From positions 1 to 23,000 of IMG/VR virus record IMGVR_UViG_3300048023_000067: a stretch of DNA of 23,000 bases; one strand, written 5' to 3'. This document shows positions 7,001-13,649 of the stretch, piece after piece. The position numbers and the translations under genes were made by a program. This DNA comes from a virus. Position 1 is the first letter of the stretch; each line of letters opens with the position of its first letter. The notes beneath the pieces are model-generated. The model saw nothing but the letters and a program-made list of their open reading frames with translations, searched no databases and had not been told where the DNA came from.

Positions 7001-10000
7001 TGGCAAGATCAGCCTATCCGTACACCAGTTTTACTGGTGGTGAATTATCAGATCAGTTAGATGGTCGTATAGATTTAGATAAGTACAAAGTTGGATGTAA
7101 GACAGTTGAAAACATGATTGTCTATCCACATGGTACTGCTGCTAGACGGCCAGGCACTAAATTTATTGCCGAGGCTAATCAAACTATTGTTGATGGCAGA
7201 GCATATAGATTGATACCGTTTGAATTTTCAACAACACAAACGTATGTGCTTGAATTTGGTGATCAATATGTACGTTTTTTTAAAGACAACGGCATTATTA
7301 CAAAAACTGGTATTAATATATCAGGCATTACCAAAGCCAATCCAGGTGTAGTGACATCTGCTACACACGGATTATCAGCTGGAGATTATGTTATATTAGA
7401 TGGTATAGTTGGCATGACAGAATTAAATGGCCGACAATTTAGAGTTGGTACAGTGCCGTCATCTACAACTTTTAATTTAAAATCAACAGATGGAACTGAT
7501 TTTAATACATCAGCATTAACAACGTATGCATCGGGAGGTGTTGTCTATCCAATATATCAAATTGCATCTCCATACGGTTTTGACTCATTGCCTGATTTAA
7601 AATACGCACAATCAGCTGATGTTCTATACATTACACACCCTAGTTTTCCAATCCGTAAACTATCACGAACTGCACACACATCATGGTCATTTTCAACACC
7701 AACATTAACAACGGGAACTGATTTTATTGTATCAGGCATCACACAAGCTAATCCTGGAGTTGTATCAACTATTTTAGATAATGGTTTACGCAAAGGTGAT
7801 TTTGTTACATTTGCAAACATCGGTGGAATGACACAATTTAACGGTGGTGTTTTTAAAGTTGGGGAACAAAAAAATAAAATTACTATTAGTGGCATTACAA
7901 AAGCTAATCCTGGTGTAGTTACGACATCAGCAGCTCATGGATTAATAGCTGGTGATAGTTTTGATATTTCAGATGTTGTTGGTATGACACAACTAAATGG
8001 TAATTCATTTAAAGTTGGAACCGTGCCATCTACAACTACATTTCAATTGCAAAACGGCAACGGCATTAATATTGATACAACTGATTACACAACATTTGTT
8101 TCAGGTACATTAACTGGCCCTGATCAACATTTTGAAATACAAGACAGCACTGGCACTAATGTTGATACATCAGGTTATAGTTCATTTAGTGGATCAACGG
8201 GTACTGTTACAAAACTAAACAATCCAGTTTTAAATTTAGGTACAGATAATTATCCATCTTGCGTATCGTTCTTTGAACAACGTCTTGCATTTGCTGGCAC
8301 AAACAATAATCCTCAAACATTGTGGTTGTCACAATCTGGTGATTACGAAAACTTTACAGAAGGTACAGATGCAGATGATGCAATGAACTTTACCATTGCT
8401 AGTAACAAAGTGAATGCCATACGTTATTTAGCTGCATCACGATCATTATTAATTGGCACAACGGGTGCAGAATTTTTAGTAACAGGATCAGATAGTGTTA
8501 ATGGACTATCCCCTACTAACATTAATATTCGTAAACAATCAGCATACGGCAGTGCCAACAAAGATGCTATTACAGTTGGCAATCTTGTGTTGTTTATACA
8601 TCGTGCCAAACGCAAGATACGAGAGCTAACATATAACTACGATAGTGATAACTACATTGCACCTGATCTTACGGTTCTTGCTGACCACATAACTGAAAGC
8701 CTGGTTGTTGACTTTGCATACCAACAAGAGCCAGCTTCTATTTTATGGGTTGTGCGTACTGATGGTGTGTTAGCTGGACTGACATATCAACGTACAGAAA
8801 ATGTTATAGCCTGGCATCGACATATTCTTGGAGGATATTCAGATACTGGCAAAACAACAACGACACAAAAATTAAGTTTTACATCAGTTGATACTGGTGA
8901 AAATACAATTGCCATAAGTTCACATGGATTATCAACGGGTGATCCAGTAACGTATTACACAACTGAAACACCAGTTGGAGGTTTATCACAAGGTATATTT
9001 TATTTTGTAATTGTTGTTGATGCTAACAATATTAAATTAGCATTGACCCCTGAAGATGCTACAGCTGGCACGCCAGTCATAGATATTACATCAGGTGCTG
9101 GTAGCAAAACGCATTATATTTATTTAGGTTTTAATAAATCTAACAATGTATTTTATGCAACTGGTCATGGTTTTGGTGAAGATGAAGAAATTTATTATTA
9201 TCCAACAAATGACACACACAAACTTACTAACTTAAATAAAAATGTACCATACATAGTTGATCCTATAACTAATTATAGTTTTCGATTAAAAAACAAATTT
9301 GTATTTAAAGATTATCAAACTGCTGGTGTTAATTATCAAATACGAGATTATTTAGATCCTGGAACAGTTAGCACAACAAAGACAACTCACAAATGGTTGA
9401 CACATGCAAAAGTAAAAACAATTGCAACAATACCAACTGAGAATGCAGAAGATGAATTGTATATGATTGTTGAACGATACATCAACGGTGCAACAGTTCA
9501 TTATGTAGAATTTTTAACACCATTTGATTACGGCAATGATGACGAGGATGCATTCTTTCTTGATAGTGGTTTGACGTATGATGGCAGCAAAACATTAACT
9601 ATAACCAGGCTGCATCATTTAGAAGGTGAATTGTGTAATGTGTTAAACAACGGTGCAACTCACACTGATGAAACAGTGGCATCAGGTAACATAACATTAG
9701 ATGATCATGGTGAAAAAGTGCATGTTGGATTGCAATATGACTCAATTTTGGAAACCATGAGAATAGAATCAGGATCACAAGATGGAACAGCCCAGGGCAA
9801 AACAAAACGTATTCATGGAGTAACAGTAAGAGTAGATCGGTCTATGGGTGGATCAGTTGGGCCTAACTTACAAAATTTAGAATTATTAACGTACCGTACT
9901 TCAGCATTACCATTGACATCATCTATACCCTATTACACTGGTGATAAAGATGTTGAGTTCCGTGGTGATTATGAAACAGATGGACATATAGTTGTAAAAC

Positions 10001-10065
10001 AAGAACAACCATTACCATTAAATGTTGTGGCACTGTTCCCTCGATTAAATACATTTGATGGTTGA
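7000..10065 (+). CDS. Tail tubular protein B (gp12-like nozzle) with inserted repeats
   Basis: The nozzle of the short tail, which the fibres attach to and DNA leaves through. The N-terminal 55 residues are diagnostic (SFTGGELSDQLDGRIDLDKY, then VYPHGTAARRPGTKF), as is a C-terminal half with LAFAGTNNNPQTLWLSQSGD and a repeated MNFTIAS/VNAIRYL set. T7 gp12 is about 800 residues, whereas this protein is 1021 residues. Part of the difference is explained by three copies of an FCCH-like repeat (SGITKANPGVVT...HGL-AGD...GMT-LNG-F-VGTVPS-TTF) from about residue 107 to about 370. A second beta-rich insert lies at roughly residues 620-780, with two HGL-GD / HGFGEDEEI motifs. The gene end overlaps the next start. 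Confidence 0.93.
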   Translation: MARSAYPYTSFTGGELSDQLDGRIDLDKYKVGCKTVENMIVYPHGTAARRPGTKFIAEANQTIVDGRAYRLIPFEFSTTQTYVLEFGDQYVRFFKDNGIITKTGINISGITKANPGVVTSATHGLSAGDYVILDGIVGMTELNGRQFRVGTVPSSTTFNLKSTDGTDFNTSALTTYASGGVVYPIYQIASPYGFDSLPDLKYAQSADVLYITHPSFPIRKLSRTAHTSWSFSTPTLTTGTDFIVSGITQANPGVVSTILDNGLRKGDFVTFANIGGMTQFNGGVFKVGEQKNKITISGITKANPGVVTTSAAHGLIAGDSFDISDVVGMTQLNGNSFKVGTVPSTTTFQLQNGNGINIDTTDYTTFVSGTLTGPDQHFEIQDSTGTNVDTSGYSSFSGSTGTVTKLNNPVLNLGTDNYPSCVSFFEQRLAFAGTNNNPQTLWLSQSGDYENFTEGTDADDAMNFTIASNKVNAIRYLAASRSLLIGTTGAEFLVTGSDSVNGLSPTNINIRKQSAYGSANKDAITVGNLVLFIHRAKRKIRELTYNYDSDNYIAPDLTVLADHITESLVVDFAYQQEPASILWVVRTDGVLAGLTYQRTENVIAWHRHILGGYSDTGKTTTTQKLSFTSVDTGENTIAISSHGLSTGDPVTYYTTETPVGGLSQGIFYFVIVVDANNIKLALTPEDATAGTPVIDITSGAGSKTHYIYLGFNKSNNVFYATGHGFGEDEEIYYYPTNDTHKLTNLNKNVPYIVDPITNYSFRLKNKFVFKDYQTAGVNYQIRDYLDPGTVSTTKTTHKWLTHAKVKTIATIPTENAEDELYMIVERYINGATVHYVEFLTPFDYGNDDEDAFFLDSGLTYDGSKTLTITRLHHLEGELCNVLNNGATHTDETVASGNITLDDHGEKVHVGLQYDSILETMRIESGSQDGTAQGKTKRIHGVTVRVDRSMGGSVGPNLQNLELLTYRTSALPLTSSIPYYTGDKDVEFRGDYETDGHIVVKQEQPLPLNVVALFPRLNTFDG
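7315..8215 (+). repeat. Three FCCH-like repeats inside the tail tubular B gene
   Basis: Protein repeats starting at residues 107 (ISGITKANPGVVTS), 245 (SGITQANPGVVS) and 296 (ISGITKANPGVVTT). Each is followed within 15-35 residues by a Gly-Asp turn, then GMT-LNG or GMTQFNG and VG. The first and third also share VGTVPSSTTF / VGTVPSTTTF and a D-T-Y-T-F/A-SG end. A shorter echo occurs near residues 375-400 (NVDTSGYSSFSGSTG). These resemble the FCCH beta domain first named in ubiquitin-activating enzymes, which recurs in phage tail proteins. The extent is a by-eye alignment. Confidence 0.82.
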
Positions 10066-10489
10066 TTACAGTATTGAAAAATTTACTTCTGCACATGCAG
10101 ATATAATTTTAAACAATGGTGAAAAAGAAAATGCAAGTGTTGAATATGATACTAAGGCATTAGAATGTGAAGATTCATGGACTGGATTTTACAAAGGTCA
10201 ACCCATTGTATCTGGTGGAATTATAGAATTATGGAAGGGTGTTGCTGATATTTGGCTGATCATTGCAGATAACAGTACCAAGCATAAATTTTTTTTAATT
10301 AAAAATATTAAAAGACATTTAGAAAACACTATTGCACAAAGACAGTATGTAAGAATACAAGCAACTGTTCGAGAAGATTTTAAAATCGGTATGAAGTTTG
10401 CTGAATTGTTTGGAATGAAACAAGAAGGCTTAATGGAAAAATACGGATTAGACGGAAAAAACTATTTTAGATATGTGAGGATTAATTAA
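10058..10489 (+). CDS. gp13-like internal/assembly protein with GNAT-like fold
   Basis: A 143-residue protein between the nozzle gene and the gp14-like gene, exactly where T7 places gene 13. N-terminal FTSAHADIIL and later FYKGQPIVSGGIIELWKGVA, IWLIIADNS and FAELFGMKQEGLMEKYG resemble the acetyltransferase (GNAT)-like fold of T7 gp13-type proteins (DUF2833). Known gp13 proteins assist assembly of the internal core in T7. No claim of enzymatic activity is made; the acetyl-CoA-binding loop is not clear. The start is taken as ATG at 10058 inside the nozzle gene, which ends at 10065; a TTG at 10055 in frame is possible but less likely. No ribosome-binding site is visible, so coupled translation is likely. 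Confidence 0.8.
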   Translation: MVDYSIEKFTSAHADIILNNGEKENASVEYDTKALECEDSWTGFYKGQPIVSGGIIELWKGVADIWLIIADNSTKHKFFLIKNIKRHLENTIAQRQYVRIQATVREDFKIGMKFAELFGMKQEGLMEKYGLDGKNYFRYVRIN

Positions 10490-11031
10490 TGGCACAAGCA
10501 ATACCATATGTACTTATGGGAACATCAACAGCATTAAGTGCTGGATCTGCCTTGGCTGCTGGATCAGCTGCAAAGAATGAGGCTAATTACAATGCTGCAA
10601 TAAAAGATAACCAGGCTTTAGCAATAGAACGTAACGTACAATCAAATCAATTTTTAGCAGAAGCAGAAATACAACGTATGAGAGACAGCTTTGCTGCATT
10701 TAAAGGACAAAATGTAGTTAATTTTGCTGGTAGTGGTGTTGATTTAGGATCAGGTTCTGTTGCAACTATTGAACGTAAAAATTTAGAAAAATATTTAGAT
10801 GACGAATACATGTTTAAATTTAATGAAGCTAAACGAAATACAGCAGATTTAAACAATGCACAAATGTTACGAGTGGATGCACAAGCAACTCGTATGCGTG
10901 GTAAGTTTGCTAGAAAAATGAGTTACATAAAAGCTGGTACAACACTGTTGAGTGGTGGATCACAAATGTATTCTTACAATTCATTAAATCAAATAAATCC
11001 TAGCAGTACAAGTAGTGGAGAAATAGCATAA
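10489..11031 (+). CDS. Internal virion protein B (gp14-like)
   Basis: A 180-residue protein. It has a hydrophobic Ala/Gly/Ser-rich N-terminal stretch (about residues 4-30, AIPYVLMGTSTALSAGSALAAG). A helical body follows with AIERNVQSNQFLAEAEIQRMRDSFAAFKG and the turn NFAGSGVDLGSGSV. This is the layout of T7 gp14, which forms a pore in the outer membrane during DNA ejection. The hydrophobic start is consistent with membrane insertion. It begins on a one-base overlap with the previous stop (TAATG). The next gene also overlaps it by one base. Confidence 0.85.
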   Translation: MAQAIPYVLMGTSTALSAGSALAAGSAAKNEANYNAAIKDNQALAIERNVQSNQFLAEAEIQRMRDSFAAFKGQNVVNFAGSGVDLGSGSVATIERKNLEKYLDDEYMFKFNEAKRNTADLNNAQMLRVDAQATRMRGKFARKMSYIKAGTTLLSGGSQMYSYNSLNQINPSSTSSGEIA

Positions 11032-12644
11032 TGGTTATAAGAGTTTATCAAAGTCAAATCAGAGCAGACAAAAGACCAACTGTTTCTGGTTCACCATCAA
11101 TTAATACTGGTGCATCAGAATTTTACTCATCTCTTGCTGATACAATAAGTCGTACTGGTACAGAACTTGGTGAGTTTTACATTAAGAAAAAAGAAAAAGA
11201 ATTAGAGTTAGAGTCACAAGTGGAAACTGGTGCAATTAATGATGAATTAACAGACTTGTATAATTCTTATTTAGATCCACAAAATGATATAAATTTAAGT
11301 CCTGAAAAATGGCTTGAAGGTGATGATAGTTTTCAAGATAAAGCACAATCTTTAATAAATAAAAAATATAGCACCATAGAAAACAAAATTGTTGCTGATA
11401 CTGTCAAAGCAAAATTTCAAGAAAACTTTTTAACTTTAGAAAAAGATTTGACCAAAGAATCTTTTAAAAGAACAGATCAATTATTAGAACAAAATCTTAA
11501 TTTAAGACAAGATAACCTTATAGATGATATGTCAAAAAGTAATAGCATGATGGACATGTCAAGACTAACTGATGATCTTTATGAAGTTATTAATGTAAGA
11601 ATTAGATCTGGTTATTATGATAAAGGTGAAACAGCACAATCAATTTACATGGGTGCAATGCAAACTGTAGTAAAAAATAGAATTTTAGAAAAAAGTCAAG
11701 ATATGGATATGTCTGATTTTATGATGGCATATGAAGATGATGCATTTGGACAAGATGATGAAATAACAAATGTTATGTTGGGTGTATTAGGAACTGAAGA
11801 AAAGACAGAAATAATAAATTCTATTTTAGATTTAAAAATTGAAAAAATAGATAAATTAGAAAAATACAATAATACTATAGATGATCTAAACGACAACATA
11901 TTAGAAAATGGACTGATAAAAGCACAAAACGAATCTGATCCTATTGCAAAAGCAGAAATATATAAAAATTTAGAAACACAATTTCAAGGTGATATTACTA
12001 GAACAAATCTAATAAAATTATCACAAGGCACTTTTAATTATGCTTCTATAGATACAATCGATCCATTGTTTATTAAAGGTAAAATTAATTTTGGTGAAAT
12101 AGATATAGCTGATTTGACTCAAATAAGAACCGAAGTAACAAAAGAAACTTATGAAGATCTTTACACAACTTACGTTAATGTTGTAGAACCTAGCTCACCA
12201 TTAGTTAATAGATTGCGTCAAGATATTAAAGGATCTATTTATTCTACTGATGATGAATACATAAAATCTTTACAAGAATCTAACCCTGAATTAGCAGATG
12301 CATATAATGATGCTGCAAGTATTTATGTTGATAAATTTAACAAACTTATACAAGCAAGAAAATTAAGTCCAATAGAAGCTAAAAGTCAAGTTATGGCAGA
12401 GGCACAAATTTTTATTGAAGGTAAAAAAATAAGAGCAGCACAAACATTAATAGATGGTCTAAATGATCGAGCTGATTTAAATGATGCTGGATTATTTATA
12501 GATACAAAAAATATTGAACAGTTTAAACTAGATATTAAAAACAGTGATTTTCCTGACTTTAAAAAATCACAAATTATTGGTCAATTAGACGGATTAAAAA
12601 CTATTTTTGGTTCTGATATATTTACTAAATTAGCAAATCAATAA
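11031..12644 (+). CDS. Internal virion protein C-like (gp15 position)
   Basis: A 537-residue, highly charged, mostly helical protein rich in Glu, Asp, Asn and Lys with no membrane segment. It begins with MVIRVYQSQIRADKRP. A likely coiled-coil region spans roughly residues 255-300, with ILDLKIEKIDKLEKYNN and heptad-like Ile/Leu spacing. The sequence itself is too divergent for me to identify by motif. The assignment rests on size, helical character and its place between gp14-like and gp16-like genes, where T7 gp15 (747 aa, tube across the periplasm) lies. The gene is AT-richer than its upstream neighbours (sample lines 22% and 13% GC, versus 35% in the preceding gene). Confidence 0.72.
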   Translation: MVIRVYQSQIRADKRPTVSGSPSINTGASEFYSSLADTISRTGTELGEFYIKKKEKELELESQVETGAINDELTDLYNSYLDPQNDINLSPEKWLEGDDSFQDKAQSLINKKYSTIENKIVADTVKAKFQENFLTLEKDLTKESFKRTDQLLEQNLNLRQDNLIDDMSKSNSMMDMSRLTDDLYEVINVRIRSGYYDKGETAQSIYMGAMQTVVKNRILEKSQDMDMSDFMMAYEDDAFGQDDEITNVMLGVLGTEEKTEIINSILDLKIEKIDKLEKYNNTIDDLNDNILENGLIKAQNESDPIAKAEIYKNLETQFQGDITRTNLIKLSQGTFNYASIDTIDPLFIKGKINFGEIDIADLTQIRTEVTKETYEDLYTTYVNVVEPSSPLVNRLRQDIKGSIYSTDDEYIKSLQESNPELADAYNDAASIYVDKFNKLIQARKLSPIEAKSQVMAEAQIFIEGKKIRAAQTLIDGLNDRADLNDAGLFIDTKNIEQFKLDIKNSDFPDFKKSQIIGQLDGLKTIFGSDIFTKLANQ

Positions 12645-12645
12645 A

Positions 12646-13566
12646 ATGGACAATACTTTAGAAAATGCACTTCAGCCTATCTATGATAGTATAGAGAAAG
12701 CTAATACTTATTCACCTGACAACCCTAACAGTCCTTTGCCAACTGAATATTATGACAATGCTACAAAATCAAAAAAACAACAAATAAATTTTGGCAATGG
12801 AGTTATGTTAGAACAAACTGTAGCTGCACCAACATTTGCTAGTGAAACAATAAAAGTAGGTCAATCAGTTTTATTTGATATAGGTGATGAATTAGGAAGT
12901 GCGTATCAAGACATAGACGAATCTACAAATCATTTATTAACAAAAACACATCCTTTGTTAGGTATGGCTGTTTATAAATCTTTAGATCAATTTAAAAAAA
13001 TAAAAAGCAAATTTGAACCTAAAACAGAAACTGGTGTACTAATTAGAGATGTTGCATCAGAAATAGGAATAATGGTTGTTAATAATGCATTGCTAAAAAA
13101 AATAAAATTATTATCTGGTGTACCAAAAAATAGTCAAAAATTTGTAAACTGGACTAAAAGTATTGCTTCTAGTTCTTTGCGTTGGGGGTTAGCAGAAGGT
13201 GGAGCTGCTGCTATTGCTCGAAACGATGAAAAACCATTTGTGTTAATGATTAGTGATTTAACAGGAATTACAGATGAAAACGATCTAACAGAAATAAGAG
13301 AAATTTTTCAACAAGGTACAGCAACCAATGAACCTTGGGATAAAATTCAAAAAAGACTTTTATTTGCAGCGGATGGATTTGTTACTGGATCAGCATTTGA
13401 AACTATAATGCCTATTTTAAGTACAGTTTATGGAATGGTGTTAGCTTCTGGTGGAGCTGGTTATATTAGTGATGATTTAACTCAATCAGCTGTGCAAGAT
13501 CAACAAGAATTTAAAATAAAAAAAGATATGCAAAAATCAGACAATACTGATTTAAGTCAAAATTAA
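12646..13566 (+). CDS. gp16-like N-terminal portion encoded separately (306 aa)
   Basis: A 306-residue protein immediately after the gp15-like gene. The N-terminal 60 residues are Asn/Tyr/Pro-rich and probably extended. Two hydrophobic helices are visible, near residues 140-162 (IGIMVVNNALLKKIKLLSG) and 251-275 (ETIMPILSTVYGMVLASG). Between them, the segment with GGAAAIARNDEKPF, then KIQKRLLFAADGFVTGSAFE, is like a helical part seen in large phage internal/polyvalent proteins. No lytic transglycosylase motif is visible, although T7 gp16 has one at its N-terminus. Together with the next protein (998 aa) the sum is 1304 residues, close to T7 gp16's length of about 1318. It ends in tandem TAA stops. 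Confidence 0.72.
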   Translation: MDNTLENALQPIYDSIEKANTYSPDNPNSPLPTEYYDNATKSKKQQINFGNGVMLEQTVAAPTFASETIKVGQSVLFDIGDELGSAYQDIDESTNHLLTKTHPLLGMAVYKSLDQFKKIKSKFEPKTETGVLIRDVASEIGIMVVNNALLKKIKLLSGVPKNSQKFVNWTKSIASSSLRWGLAEGGAAAIARNDEKPFVLMISDLTGITDENDLTEIREIFQQGTATNEPWDKIQKRLLFAADGFVTGSAFETIMPILSTVYGMVLASGGAGYISDDLTQSAVQDQQEFKIKKDMQKSDNTDLSQN

Positions 13567-13649
13567 TAAAAAAAAACTACACAATAATCAACAAATCAAT
13601 TATTAATAAATAAAATTAGGGATGTTGCGTTCCTAAAGGATTTCATTAC
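13567..13649 (+). promoter_or_regulatory. AT-rich gap with hairpin abutting the ribosome-binding site
   Basis: An 83-base gap between the two gp16-like genes. It holds nine A at 13568-13576 and AT-rich sequence to 13615. A hairpin follows: TTAGGGA at 13616-13622 pairs with TTCCTAA at 13630-13636, seven pairs with one G-T, and a seven-base loop. The right arm runs into the ribosome-binding site AAAGGA at 13635-13640 for the gene starting at 13650. It may restrain initiation, mark an RNA end, or be chance. A promoter is possible but no defined motif could be assigned. Confidence 0.4.

Noticed and set aside
7557-7895. 112-residue open frame on the - strand inside the nozzle gene
   Set aside because: Opposite strand of a well-identified gene, with no ribosome-binding site, no recognisable protein pattern and low-complexity hydrophobic content typical of antisense shadow.
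10055-10057. TTG as start of the gp13-like gene
   Set aside because: An ATG follows immediately at 10058 and there is no ribosome-binding site favouring the TTG.
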